From an uncultured Draconibacterium sp. (GTDB lineage Bacteria; Bacteroidota; Bacteroidia; Bacteroidales; Prolixibacteraceae): a stretch of 64,000 nt of DNA. The stretch is taken from NCBI RefSeq assembly GCF_963677565.1, contig NZ_OY781981.1:2219001-2283000 (forward strand). The letters are read 5' to 3'. The notes below the pieces were generated by a model. The model saw nothing but the letters and a program-made list of their open reading frames with translations, did not search any database and was not told the origin of the DNA. The position numbers and the translations under genes are program-made. Each line of letters opens with the position of its first letter. Within the stretch, counting starts at the first letter, position 1. Shown here one piece after another: positions 43,020 to 53,340 of this stretch.

Positions 43020-46000
43020 ATGAAAACATTTGCCCATGCGTTTTTTACCGCCATTTTGCTTTTAGGGTGTTTTTTTACCGCTAAATCACAAACATCAGTT
43101 AGTACTGGTTACCCATCCACTACTTTTATAATTGGCAATAGTCCGGTTATCATTGCACCAAATTTAAATGTTACTGCATCTGGTACAATAACAAATGCAA
43201 AAATCTCAATAGAAACGATTGTTTCTGGAGATGTACTTGATGTTAACGTATTATCTGGTTATTCCGAATCCTGGAATTCTACAACGAAAACTTTAACCAT
43301 TAGTACAACTACAGGATCTGGTTCTGCATCGGATTATCAAACTATGCTCAGAACTGCTACATTCTCAACAACAAGTACGAATCCTACCCGTAGAATTAAT
43401 TTCATTATGGCCAATGTACTTGCCTTGGAAGTAAATTCAAAGGAACATTTGTATGAATTGGTTTATAGTTCATCTGCAATCACTTGGTGGGATGCAAAAA
43501 CTGCAGCAGAATCAAAAACCATTATTACTAAAACAGGAGAAACTGAAACAGGATACCTGGCAACAATAACGTCACAGGAAGAAAATGATTTTATTGCATC
43601 GAAAGTTTCAGAAAATACATGGTTGGGAGCCAGTGACAATTATAACTACACACCTGAAACAAATGGCTCTGACGAAGGTAAATGGTATTGGGTCACCGGC
43701 CCGGAAAAAGATACTCAGTTTTGGCTTGGAGGGCCTGGTGGCCAATCTGTTAGTAATAGTTTTGAAGCCTGGTATGATCCTTATGGGACTAGAATGGAAC
43801 CGAATGATGCATATGGAAGTTATGGAGAAGACTATATGCATATGTATGGTTCAGGAAGTCAGAAAGGAACCTGGAATGATTTTTATGCAGGTACTGTAAT
43901 GAATGTTCATTATTATATTGTTGAATATGGAGGTTATCCTTCATCACCCACAACTATTGTGGCCAGCGACTATGCTGATGTTAGTATTAATTACAAGCCA
44001 GGCGTAAGTTCTTATGGAGCATCCAATATTTCAACGACCTCAGCTACGGGTAATGGATACCTTTCGAATTTAGGATATCCAAATGTGTCGGCTTATGGAT
44101 TTTGTTGGAATACAACAGGTAACCCTACTACATCTGATAATAAAATAAACTTAGGAAGTGCATCTACCACAGGTTCATTTAGTGGGTCAATAACAGGCCT
44201 GTCACCTCAAACAACCTACTATGTGCGTGCTTATGCAACTAATTCTGCTGGAACCAGCTATGGTGGCAATGTAAGTTTTACAACCGAATGGGCGCCCTAT
44301 TTTACTTTGTGTCCTTCCTCTGCAATTAATGCAGGGACTTCTTCAGATGGAACTGGAAATTGCACTACAACGGTATCATATACGGCAATATCAAGTGCAT
44401 ATCCAGCAGCAACTTATAGCTATTCCTATACGGGTGCTACTATTGCAAGTAGTTCTTCAACTGGTTCCGGTTCTGCTTTTAATGTTGGTACAACACATGT
44501 AACAGTTACTGCATCAAATAAACATGGCAACGCAACCTGCGAATTTGATGTTGTGGTTATTGACAATGAAAATCCCGTTGTCAGAACTCAGGATCTAACC
44601 GTATACCTGGATGGGGACGGTGCTGCCTCAGTTGTGCCCGCAGATATCGATAACGGCTCAACAGATAATTGTGGAATCGATTCTTATTCGCTTGATATCG
44701 AGGGATTTGATTGTAATGATGTTGGTAATCCCGTAACGTTAGAACTAACGGTCACCGATATTCATAACAATATGGCAAGCAATACAGCAAACGTAACAGT
44801 CTTGGATACAATTTCACCAACTGCACTTTGTAAGAATATCACTGTTCAGCTGGATGAAAACGGAACCGCAAACATTGATTCACTGGCCATTGATAATGGT
44901 TCGTCAGATAATTGCAGTTTGGCTTCATACGTGCTTGATATCAGTAGTTTCAGCTGTTCCGATGTTTCAGAAACCAATCCTGTAACACTGACTGTAACCG
45001 ATGCAAATGGTAATTGGTCGACTTGTAGAACAGAGGTAACAGTAATCGATACGGTTTCACCTGTAGCGTTATGCAAGCCTGTAACGGTTTATCTTGATGA
45101 ATTAGGCCAAGGCTCAATTGCAGAAGATTCCATCGATAACGGATCAACTGATGCCTGCGGTATTCTGAGCATTGAAACCGATGTAACAAGTTTCAGCTGT
45201 TCTGATGTATCGGAAACCAACATCGTGGAGCTAACCGTAACCGATGTAAATGGAAACAGCTCAACCTGCAGCTCCGAAGTTACTGTTATTGACACTGTGG
45301 TTCCAGTTGTTTATTGTAAAGACACTATATTATACCTGGGAGAAGACGGAGTTGAATACCTCGGTTCATCTGATTTGGACATAGGATCATCAGATGCTTG
45401 TGGCATTGCTTCAGTAGAGCTAAGTCAGTCGAAATTTGTTGGAGTAGATGTTGGTGTAAACCAGATTGAAATGACGGTAACCGATGTAAACGGTAATTCA
45501 TCAGTATGCATTTCAACGGTTACGGTAAGAGACACAATAGATCCTGAGGTAAGTTGTAAGAGTTTTGGAATAGTTCTGGATGAGGATGGATTTACACATA
45601 TTTACCCGGATTTTGCAGTTAAAGACTACTATGATGCCGGAGGGATAGCTTCCTCATTTGTCGATAAAATAAGGTTTAGTTGTTATAATCTTGGCGAAAA
45701 CACTGTTACTGTAACCGTGCAAGATTACGGTGGCAATACAGCTAGTTGTATTTCAACTTTTACAATATTTGATGGGCATGGGCCGGATGTACTATGCAAG
45801 GATCTTGAAGTTTCATTAAATGCGCAGGGGTTGGCAGTTGTTGAACCGGAAATGGTTGATGCAGGCTCATCAGATGTTTGTGGAATAGCAAGTATGAGTC
45901 TTTCGCAAAGTGAATTTACAAGGGCCGATATGGGCAAAAACGATGTTACTTTCTATGTTACAGATGTTGGAGGAAATACCGACAGTTGTACCACAACAAT

Positions 46001-47402
46001 AACAGTTAACGACAAAAAGGCACCAAAAGTGACTTGTAATGAGATTGAAATTGAACTGATGTCGGGAAGTTACATGTTAACAGGAGAGGACATTTCAGCA
46101 CTTGCAGCCGGCAGTTCAGATAATGCAACACCTTTTGATAGCTTGATTATTGAAGCAAATCCATCGGTATTCACCTGCGAGCAGATAGGAGACTCTGTAA
46201 ATGTGGAAGTATCGGTAATTGATGATGCGGGAAATTCAAGTACTTGCGAAACTAAAGTTTATGTAGGTTTTATTCTTGAAACCGAAGTTGCCGATGTTGA
46301 GGTAAGTCTGGATTCGGGCCGATGCGAAACAGCAATTGATTATCCGGCAATATTTACAGAAGAAAGCTGTGCGAATTTGACATTAATTGATGGTTTGGGA
46401 GCAGATGGCATTTTCCCTGCAGGAATAACAGAAGAAACCTGGGAAGTAGTGCTTGGTGGAGAATCCGATACAGTGTCATTTAACGTAATTGTAAGCAGCG
46501 AAAACCTAATGCCTACACTTAATGCCACGGCCGACACTACTGTGATGGAAGATGAAATGTTTGTTATCGAACTCACCGGTATTGGCGATGGAGGCGACTG
46601 CATTGCGCAGGATCTTGAAGTAAGTGCTGAAAGCCTGAACAAGGAATTGATAGAAACAATCGAAGTATATTATGAAGCCGGGAGTTCTGTTGCTGAACTT
46701 AGCATCGCATTTGTTGCTAACCAGAGTGGGGTAGCCGAAGTAGTGGTAACAGTTGAAGATGAAGCTGGAGCCACAATAACAGATACTTTTATGGTAACAG
46801 TTGAAGCCAAAAACGATGCTCCGATTTTACTGGCAGCTATTCCTGATACCTCAGTAATGGCCACTTATACTTTAGATCTCAGCATCAGTAAAACATTGGG
46901 AGTGTTGTTTGATGATACTGATGATGATAACCTGGTAATTAGTGTCGAGCCAATTGACGGAGTATTGCCAGATTGGGTAGCGATAACCGAAGATGAGTCG
47001 ATGCTTAACGTAGAATGTACACCAGAGGTAGCCGATACAGGATGCTATAAATTCGTTGTATCTGCAACTGATACATCAGGAGCAACAGTAGCCGATACTT
47101 TTGCAGTATGTGTGCAGCCGCTGCCTGTTGGTATTGGCGATTTCAGTCAATCAATGTTTGAAGTTGCAATGTATCCAAACCCATCAAAAGGCCTTGTAAA
47201 TATTGAAATAGAATCAGCCTCATTTGGAGAGACTGAAATTTCAGTTAGCAATGTTGCCGGAGCAGAAGTCTTCCGTCGCAATTATGTTTCCGGGGAACAG
47301 GTTCAGCTTGATCTTTCAGAGAATGTAAGTGGTATTTACCTGATAAGAATATCACAAGAAGGAAGACATGTAATAAAGAAATTCGTTCTTGATAAGAACT
47401 AA
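43020..47402 (+). CDS. Giant T9SS-sorted surface protein A: C-type-lectin-like, Fn3-like and HYR-like repeats
   Basis: A 1460-residue exported protein. The start is set at 43020 (MKTFAHAFFTAILLLGCFFT), giving a signal peptide; LLGC could also be a lipobox. Residues ~140-305 form a C-type-lectin-like domain (WWDAKTAAES, then WNDFYAGTVMNVHYYIVEYGG). An Fn3-like unit follows (~325-420), then a string of ~75-residue HYR-like repeats with two Cys each and a VTVxDxxxP linker (to ~1140), then cadherin-like units. The last ~80 residues (VAMYPNPSKGLVNIEIES) are a type A T9SS sorting domain. From ~residue 645 on it is almost identical to protein B. The probable role is adhesion or surface binding. Confidence 0.9.
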   Translation: MKTFAHAFFTAILLLGCFFTAKSQTSVSTGYPSTTFIIGNSPVIIAPNLNVTASGTITNAKISIETIVSGDVLDVNVLSGYSESWNSTTKTLTISTTTGSGSASDYQTMLRTATFSTTSTNPTRRINFIMANVLALEVNSKEHLYELVYSSSAITWWDAKTAAESKTIITKTGETETGYLATITSQEENDFIASKVSENTWLGASDNYNYTPETNGSDEGKWYWVTGPEKDTQFWLGGPGGQSVSNSFEAWYDPYGTRMEPNDAYGSYGEDYMHMYGSGSQKGTWNDFYAGTVMNVHYYIVEYGGYPSSPTTIVASDYADVSINYKPGVSSYGASNISTTSATGNGYLSNLGYPNVSAYGFCWNTTGNPTTSDNKINLGSASTTGSFSGSITGLSPQTTYYVRAYATNSAGTSYGGNVSFTTEWAPYFTLCPSSAINAGTSSDGTGNCTTTVSYTAISSAYPAATYSYSYTGATIASSSSTGSGSAFNVGTTHVTVTASNKHGNATCEFDVVVIDNENPVVRTQDLTVYLDGDGAASVVPADIDNGSTDNCGIDSYSLDIEGFDCNDVGNPVTLELTVTDIHNNMASNTANVTVLDTISPTALCKNITVQLDENGTANIDSLAIDNGSSDNCSLASYVLDISSFSCSDVSETNPVTLTVTDANGNWSTCRTEVTVIDTVSPVALCKPVTVYLDELGQGSIAEDSIDNGSTDACGILSIETDVTSFSCSDVSETNIVELTVTDVNGNSSTCSSEVTVIDTVVPVVYCKDTILYLGEDGVEYLGSSDLDIGSSDACGIASVELSQSKFVGVDVGVNQIEMTVTDVNGNSSVCISTVTVRDTIDPEVSCKSFGIVLDEDGFTHIYPDFAVKDYYDAGGIASSFVDKIRFSCYNLGENTVTVTVQDYGGNTASCISTFTIFDGHGPDVLCKDLEVSLNAQGLAVVEPEMVDAGSSDVCGIASMSLSQSEFTRADMGKNDVTFYVTDVGGNTDSCTTTITVNDKKAPKVTCNEIEIELMSGSYMLTGEDISALAAGSSDNATPFDSLIIEANPSVFTCEQIGDSVNVEVSVIDDAGNSSTCETKVYVGFILETEVADVEVSLDSGRCETAIDYPAIFTEESCANLTLIDGLGADGIFPAGITEETWEVVLGGESDTVSFNVIVSSENLMPTLNATADTTVMEDEMFVIELTGIGDGGDCIAQDLEVSAESLNKELIETIEVYYEAGSSVAELSIAFVANQSGVAEVVVTVEDEAGATITDTFMVTVEAKNDAPILLAAIPDTSVMATYTLDLSISKTLGVLFDDTDDDNLVISVEPIDGVLPDWVAITEDESMLNVECTPEVADTGCYKFVVSATDTSGATVADTFAVCVQPLPVGIGDFSQSMFEVAMYPNPSKGLVNIEIESASFGETEISVSNVAGAEVFRRNYVSGEQVQLDLSENVSGIYLIRISQEGRHVIKKFVLDKN
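44954..47402 (+). repeat. 2449-bp direct repeat, copy 1
   Basis: Matches 50821-53269 at a constant offset of 5867 bases with no indel. Differences cluster in the first ~270 and last ~840 bases; ~45220 to ~46564 appears identical by eye. Confidence 0.92.
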
Positions 47403-47412
47403 TAATGAATAT

Positions 47413-47446
47413 AAAAAGCGGGAGTTAAATGGTTCTCGCTTTTTTA
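47413..47446 (+). terminator. Terminator of giant protein A
   Basis: AAAGCGGGAG (47415-47424) / TTCTCGCTTT (47433-47442) with two wobbles, followed by Ts. Confidence 0.75.
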
Positions 47447-48008
47447 TGTTAAAAAAGCAGTGACTATTTTTACTTTTATTATAGAATAGTTTCGAATCAT
47501 TTCGATTTACTTTAACATCTGAATATTTCTGCTCACCCGTGCTGCAATTTAAGGCCTGTCGACAATGAAATATCCACGGGGCTTACTCCAAAAAATACAG
47601 AACGAACTTGTTTAAGAACAACATAGTAGTGAGTCCATGTTTTTTATAATACTGTTCAAGAGGTTCTTGCTAGTTGCTTGCTTTACTTTAGCAAAGCGCT
47701 GCCTTTTATCCTTAACTATAGATTAATATTTGAATTTGATTATGTTGAAAATAAGTGCGGTTTGTTTATCTGGTTTTATTTCAGGTATTACAAGTTTGAA
47801 TTTGAGGTATGTGTCAGGATGCCAGTGTTATGAGCTGTTTTGGGCGTTTTTAAAAATAGAAAACTGAGTCGAGAACCAGCATTTTGCCTATAGAAATTTA
47901 AGTAAACATATTAAATGTTAGGGAAAAATTATAGATTTACCGAATCGGAGGATGATAAATTATGCATTGTATTGCGTAAAAAATTATACAAACCACAAAA
48001 ATTCTAAA
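47447..48008. other. Gene-free stretch between the two giant protein operons
   Basis: About 560 AT-rich bases with no credible gene. I see no clear -7 element, though the 48009 operon's promoter should lie here. Confidence 0.4.
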
Positions 48009-48473
48009 ATGAAAAGACTTTACTATGTTCTTATTTTGATTTTTTTTTCAATCAACTTGTTTGGTCAGGAAAGAATTCAGATTCCCTTGGATAAGAATGA
48101 AAATTGGAATCAATTTATTCATAATGATATTATATCATTAAGTGTTAGGTTCGCTGATTGTAGCGACCCATCCAATGGCATTTACCGCGATTATTATTTA
48201 TTAAAGCTTGAGAATAATACTGACTCAACGGTTCTTGTTGATTGGCATTATGATTTATATTATGATGGTGAATGTACAACCTGTGTTGATGTTGACAACG
48301 AGTTCTTGTTTCGTTATGAACTGTCTCCTAGGGAAATAATCGAAGCTAATTGCGACAATTTTATAATCGCTCCTCCATATCAACTTGGGATATTTAGGTC
48401 AATAATAGATATGCCTCAAACTCCAAGACTCACCGATGCAAAAATATCTAATTTAATTACTTACACCTATTGA
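48009..48473 (+). CDS. Small secreted protein of unknown function
   Basis: A 154-residue protein. The start at 48009 gives signal peptide MKRLYYVLILIFFSINLFGQ; the in-frame ATG at 47952 would mask it. The mature part looks all-beta, with a YYLLKLENNTDSTVLVDWHYDLYYDGECTTCVD stretch (a CTTC pair) around residues 55-90 and one further Cys in EANCDNF. I recognise no family. The giant protein B gene starts 2 bases after its stop, so the two are translationally coupled, and this protein may assist or accompany B at the cell surface (inference). Confidence 0.75.
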   Translation: MKRLYYVLILIFFSINLFGQERIQIPLDKNENWNQFIHNDIISLSVRFADCSDPSNGIYRDYYLLKLENNTDSTVLVDWHYDLYYDGECTTCVDVDNEFLFRYELSPREIIEANCDNFIIAPPYQLGIFRSIIDMPQTPRLTDAKISNLITYTY

Positions 48474-48475
48474 TA

Positions 48476-51400
48476 ATGAAAAAGACTTTGCTTTTAACAT
48501 ACATAATATTTTTAATTGGCCTTAAGAATATTGAAGCTCAAACTCCTGAAGCATTAATAGAGACACCTGTCCCAAGCAATTCGTGTAGTAATTTGTCTGT
48601 TCAGTTTAATGGCTATGCTACAGCATCTGCAATAGGAACTTCTTTTACTTTTGATGGCGGAACCTTGCCATCTGGCTGGAGTTCAACTGCTTATTCGGTT
48701 GGTCAGCCTTGTTATGACGCAACAGGAGATACTCCTGATCATTCAAACTATTTCTGGGCCTCTGACGTGTCAGGAGCACGATATGTAAAAACGAATAACC
48801 TTGATGTTTCGCTGGGTGGTTCAATACAGTTCTTATTGCGATTCGGAGATGATGACCCGGAGCCGGGATGTGAGCATGCAGATAACGGGGAAGGTGTCTA
48901 CCTTCAGTATTCAACAAATAATGGATCTACCTGGAATAACATTCAATATTACGATCCAGGCTCATATTATAGATGGACAAGTTTGTCAATGGATATTCCC
49001 GAAGCGGCAAAAACAACCAGCACAACTTTTAGATGGATCCAAACTACCAGTAGTGGAGTTGGATTTGATAATTGGGGACTGGAGGATGTAGTCGTAACAG
49101 TTCTTCAGGATGTTCCAATTGATTCATATAGTTGGGATTTTGGTGACGGGACGACAGCAACTACCCAAAATGCTACACATTCTTATGCAGCGAGTGGTAC
49201 TTATAATGTTACTTTTACTATTACCGCAGGAGGCGCCACTGATGTGGAAACCTTGACATATACTATTTTGCCAAACGGAGTGCCAACCTTTAATAACATT
49301 AGCGATGTGGTAATTCCAATGAATGGTTCACAGAATGTTACTTTTAGTGGAATAAATGATGGAGATGCCTGTCTAACACAAACTATCTCTGTTTCTGCAA
49401 CAAGCAGCAATGCGTCTCTGCTTCCATCGCCAACAGTTTCATACACGTCTCAAAACTCATCCGGAACATTAAATTTAAATCCGGTATCAAATTCTGTTGG
49501 AAATTCAACGGTAACGGTTACAATTGACGATAATGGTACTTATACTGGTGGAGTTTCTTCGAAGAAAACAGCTCAAAAAACATTTAATGTTTATGTCAAC
49601 GATATTCCAACAGATCCGGGAGCTTTTACCTCCCCAACAGATAACAAATTAAATATCGACTATAATTACGATATTGCATGGGGAAGTTCAACCGATCAAA
49701 CGGCAATTGTTACATATTATCTTGAATACTCCAGGAATAGTGGGGCATGGACTACAATAGCAAGTGGAACGAGTTCCACATCTTTCAGTAGTTGGGGAGG
49801 ACACAGAAGTGATTCTTACATAGGACAAAGTGTTCAGTTTAGAGTACGTTCTTACGATGGGACATATTATTCCGGGTACACATACTCTCCAACTTTCACA
49901 ATCATTGAAAACTCTCCTCCTGTAGCTGTTAATGATGGGCCATATGGTGCTAATACCGGTGGAACAGGTTCTGGAAACGTTCTTAGCAATGATACAGATC
50001 TTGACGGAGACGATTTGGACGTTGTAACGGTTCCAACTTTGACGCATGGAAGCTTTTCTTCTTTTAACCTTGAAACAGGGGCATTCGTTTATTCAGCGCC
50101 AACAAATTGGGTTGGCAGCTTCAGCTTCAACTATTCCGTTACTGATGGAATCGCTCAGGATATTGGCACTGCAACCATTTCGGTTGCGGATACCATTGTT
50201 CCTGTCGTTTTAACGGCCGATAAAACACTTTATCTTGACGCTAGTGGCGCAGCCACGATTGCAACTGCTGATATTAACAATGGAAGTACAGATAATATTG
50301 GCATTATTGGTTTGGCTCTTGATGTAAGTAGTTTTGACTGTTCCAATGTTGGGACTAACACCATAACATTAACGGCAAGTGATGCGGCAGGCAACTTTAA
50401 CTCAGCAACAGCTGAAGTAACCGTAGTCGACACCGTATCACCAGTTGCAGCTTGTAAACCGGTAACTATTTATCTGGATGAATTCGGCCAGGGTACTATC
50501 TCAAAAGACTCTATCGACAATGGCTCGTCAGATGCTTGTGGTATTTTAAGTTTTGATACTGATACAACCAGTTTTGACTGTTCCGATGTTTCAGAGACCA
50601 ATCCGGTAATTTTAACCGTAACCGATGTAAATAATAACGTTTCAACTTGTAAAACAGAAGTAACCGTAATCGACACGGTATCACCAGTTGCTGTTTGTAA
50701 ACCGGTAACAGTTTATCTCGATGAATTCGGTCAGGGTACTATCGCAGAAGACTCTATCGACAATGGCTCGTCTGATGCTTGTGGTATTTTAAGCTTTGAT
50801 ACAGATACAACAAGTTTTGACTGTTCCGATGTTTCAGAAACCAATCCTGTAACACTGACTGTAACCGATGCAAATGGCAATTGGTCGACTTGTAGTACAG
50901 AGGTAACAGTAATCGATACGGTTTCACCGGCAGCGTTATGCAAGCCTGTAACGGTTTATCTTGATGAATTAGGCCAAGGCTCAATTGCAGAAGATTCCAT
51001 CGATAACGGATCAACTGATGCCTGCGGTATTCTGAGCATTGAAACCGATGTAACAAGTTTCAGCTGTTCTGATGTATCGGAAAGTAACATTGTGGAGCTA
51101 ACCGTAACCGATGTAAATGGAAACAGCTCAACCTGCAGCTCCGAAGTTACTGTTATTGACACTGTGGTTCCAGTTGTTTATTGTAAAGACACTATATTAT
51201 ACCTGGGAGAAGACGGAGTTGAATACCTCGGTTCATCTGATTTGGACATAGGATCATCAGATGCTTGTGGCATTGCTTCAGTAGAGCTAAGTCAGTCGAA
51301 ATTTGTTGGAGTAGATGTTGGTGTAAACCAGATTGAAATGACGGTAACCGATGTAAACGGTAATTCATCAGTATGCATTTCAACGGTTACGGTAAGAGAC

Positions 51401-53269
51401 ACAATAGATCCTGAGGTAAGTTGTAAGAGTTTTGGAATAGTTCTGGATGAGGATGGATTTACACATATTTACCCGGATTTTGCAGTTAAAGACTACTATG
51501 ATGCCGGAGGGATAGCTTCCTCATTTGTCGATAAAATAAGGTTTAGTTGTTATAATCTTGGCGAAAACACTGTTACTGTAACCGTGCAAGATTACGGTGG
51601 CAATACAGCTAGTTGTATTTCAACTTTTACAATATTTGATGGGCATGGGCCGGATGTACTATGCAAGGATCTTGAAGTTTCATTAAATGCGCAGGGGTTG
51701 GCAGTTGTTGAACCGGAAATGGTTGATGCAGGCTCATCAGATGTTTGTGGAATAGCAAGTATGAGTCTTTCGCAAAGTGAATTTACAAGGGCCGATATGG
51801 GCAAAAACGATGTTACTTTCTATGTTACAGATGTTGGAGGAAATACCGACAGTTGTACCACAACAATAACAGTTAACGACAAAAAGGCACCAAAAGTGAC
51901 TTGTAATGAGATTGAAATTGAACTGATGTCGGGAAGTTACATGTTAACAGGAGAGGACATTTCAGCACTTGCAGCCGGCAGTTCAGATAATGCAACACCT
52001 TTTGATAGCTTGATTATTGAAGCAAATCCATCGGTATTCACCTGCGAGCAGATAGGAGACTCTGTAAATGTGGAAGTATCGGTAATTGATGATGCGGGAA
52101 ATTCAAGTACTTGCGAAACTAAAGTTTATGTAGGTTTTATTCTTGAAACCGAAGTTGCCGATGTTGAGGTAAGTCTGGATTCGGGCCGATGCGAAACAGC
52201 AATTGATTATCCGGCAATATTTACAGAAGAAAGCTGTGCGAATTTGACATTAATTGATGGTTTGGGAGCAGATGGCATTTTCCCTGCAGGAATAACAGAA
52301 GAAACCTGGGAAGTAGTGCTTGGTGGAGAATCCGATACAGTGTCATTTAACGTAATTGTAAGCAGCGAAAACCTAATGCCTACACTTAATGCCACGGCCG
52401 ACACTACTGTGATGGAAGATGAAATGTTTGTTGTCGAACTCACCGGTATTGGTGATGGAGGCGACTGCATTGCGCAGGATCTTGAAGTAAGTGCTGAAAG
52501 CCTGAACAAGGAATTGATAGAAACAATCGAAGTATATTATGAAGCCGGGAGTTCTGTTGCTGAACTTAGCATCGCATTTGTTGCTAACCAGAGCGGGGTA
52601 GCAGAAGTAGTAGTAGCAGTGGAAGACGAAGCAGGAGCCACAGTAACAGATACTTTTATGGTAACAGTTGAAGCCAAAAACGATGCTCCGATCTTACTGG
52701 CAGCTATTCCTGATACCTCAGTAATGGCAACTTATACTTTAGATCTCAGCATCAGTAAAACATTGGGAGTGTTGTTTGATGATACTGATGATGATAACCT
52801 GGTAATTAGTGTCGAGCCAATTGACGGAGTATTGCCAGATTGGATACTGATAACCGAAGATGAGTCGATGCTTAACGTAGAATGTACTCCAGTGGTAGCA
52901 GATACAGGATGCTATGAATTCGTTGTATCTGCAACTGATACATCAGGAGCAACAGTAGCCGATACTTTTGCAGTATGTGTGCAGCCGCTGCCTGTTGGTA
53001 TTGGCGATTTCAGTCAATCAATATTTGAAGTTGCAATGTATCCAAACCCATCAAAAGGCCTTGTAAATATTGAAATAGAATCAGCCTCATTTGGAGAGAC
53101 TGAAATTTCAGTTAGCAATGTTGCCGGAGCAGAAGTCTTCCGTCGCAATTATGTTTCCGGAGAAAAGATTCAGTTTGATCTTTCAGATAATGTAAGTGGT
53201 ATTTACCTGATAAGAATATCACAAGAAGGAAAACATGTAATAAAGAAACTCGTTCTGGATAAGAACTAA
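48476..53269 (+). CDS. Giant T9SS-sorted surface protein B: PKD, Fn3-like, cadherin-like and HYR-like repeats
   Basis: A 1597-residue exported protein starting with signal peptide MKKTLLLTYIIFLIGLKNIEA. Residues ~40-205 look like a reelin/jelly-roll module (WASDVSGARYVKTNNLDVS). A PKD domain follows (~215-270, SYSWDFGDGTTATTQNATHS). An Fn3-like unit (~385-475), a cadherin-like unit (~480-570, VLSNDTDLDGDDLDV) and HYR-like repeats come next. The T9SS type A tail is at the C-terminus (VAMYPNPSKGLVN). Residues ~782-1597 nearly duplicate protein A, so the two differ mainly in their N-terminal recognition modules. It is the second gene of an operon with the small secreted protein. Confidence 0.9.
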   Translation: MKKTLLLTYIIFLIGLKNIEAQTPEALIETPVPSNSCSNLSVQFNGYATASAIGTSFTFDGGTLPSGWSSTAYSVGQPCYDATGDTPDHSNYFWASDVSGARYVKTNNLDVSLGGSIQFLLRFGDDDPEPGCEHADNGEGVYLQYSTNNGSTWNNIQYYDPGSYYRWTSLSMDIPEAAKTTSTTFRWIQTTSSGVGFDNWGLEDVVVTVLQDVPIDSYSWDFGDGTTATTQNATHSYAASGTYNVTFTITAGGATDVETLTYTILPNGVPTFNNISDVVIPMNGSQNVTFSGINDGDACLTQTISVSATSSNASLLPSPTVSYTSQNSSGTLNLNPVSNSVGNSTVTVTIDDNGTYTGGVSSKKTAQKTFNVYVNDIPTDPGAFTSPTDNKLNIDYNYDIAWGSSTDQTAIVTYYLEYSRNSGAWTTIASGTSSTSFSSWGGHRSDSYIGQSVQFRVRSYDGTYYSGYTYSPTFTIIENSPPVAVNDGPYGANTGGTGSGNVLSNDTDLDGDDLDVVTVPTLTHGSFSSFNLETGAFVYSAPTNWVGSFSFNYSVTDGIAQDIGTATISVADTIVPVVLTADKTLYLDASGAATIATADINNGSTDNIGIIGLALDVSSFDCSNVGTNTITLTASDAAGNFNSATAEVTVVDTVSPVAACKPVTIYLDEFGQGTISKDSIDNGSSDACGILSFDTDTTSFDCSDVSETNPVILTVTDVNNNVSTCKTEVTVIDTVSPVAVCKPVTVYLDEFGQGTIAEDSIDNGSSDACGILSFDTDTTSFDCSDVSETNPVTLTVTDANGNWSTCSTEVTVIDTVSPAALCKPVTVYLDELGQGSIAEDSIDNGSTDACGILSIETDVTSFSCSDVSESNIVELTVTDVNGNSSTCSSEVTVIDTVVPVVYCKDTILYLGEDGVEYLGSSDLDIGSSDACGIASVELSQSKFVGVDVGVNQIEMTVTDVNGNSSVCISTVTVRDTIDPEVSCKSFGIVLDEDGFTHIYPDFAVKDYYDAGGIASSFVDKIRFSCYNLGENTVTVTVQDYGGNTASCISTFTIFDGHGPDVLCKDLEVSLNAQGLAVVEPEMVDAGSSDVCGIASMSLSQSEFTRADMGKNDVTFYVTDVGGNTDSCTTTITVNDKKAPKVTCNEIEIELMSGSYMLTGEDISALAAGSSDNATPFDSLIIEANPSVFTCEQIGDSVNVEVSVIDDAGNSSTCETKVYVGFILETEVADVEVSLDSGRCETAIDYPAIFTEESCANLTLIDGLGADGIFPAGITEETWEVVLGGESDTVSFNVIVSSENLMPTLNATADTTVMEDEMFVVELTGIGDGGDCIAQDLEVSAESLNKELIETIEVYYEAGSSVAELSIAFVANQSGVAEVVVAVEDEAGATVTDTFMVTVEAKNDAPILLAAIPDTSVMATYTLDLSISKTLGVLFDDTDDDNLVISVEPIDGVLPDWILITEDESMLNVECTPVVADTGCYEFVVSATDTSGATVADTFAVCVQPLPVGIGDFSQSIFEVAMYPNPSKGLVNIEIESASFGETEISVSNVAGAEVFRRNYVSGEKIQFDLSDNVSGIYLIRISQEGKHVIKKLVLDKN
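50821..53269 (+). repeat. 2449-bp direct repeat, copy 2
   Basis: Second copy of 44954-47402, ending exactly at the stop codon in both. Just upstream, HYR-like units at ~50430-50820 are also closely repeated within this gene. Confidence 0.92.
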
Positions 53270-53287
53270 TTTTTCAGATAATTAAAC

Positions 53288-53327
53288 ATAAAAAAACAGG
53301 AGCCGGTTGGTTCCTGTTTTTTTTATG
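53288..53327. terminator. Bidirectional terminator between giant protein B and pmbA-like gene
   Basis: AAACAGGAGCC (53294-53304), loop GGTT, GGTTCCTGTTT (53309-53319), with an A run before and a T run after, so it can end both converging transcripts. Confidence 0.9.
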
Positions 53328-53340
53328 TGGTTATTTGATT

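Noticed and set aside
43585..43899. ORF in another frame inside giant protein A
   Set aside because: Lies within the C-type-lectin-like domain coding region; shadow frame.
44846..52509. Many antisense ORFs in the HYR repeat regions
   Set aside because: Repetitive coding sequence yields repeated antisense frames; identical shadows occur in both copies.
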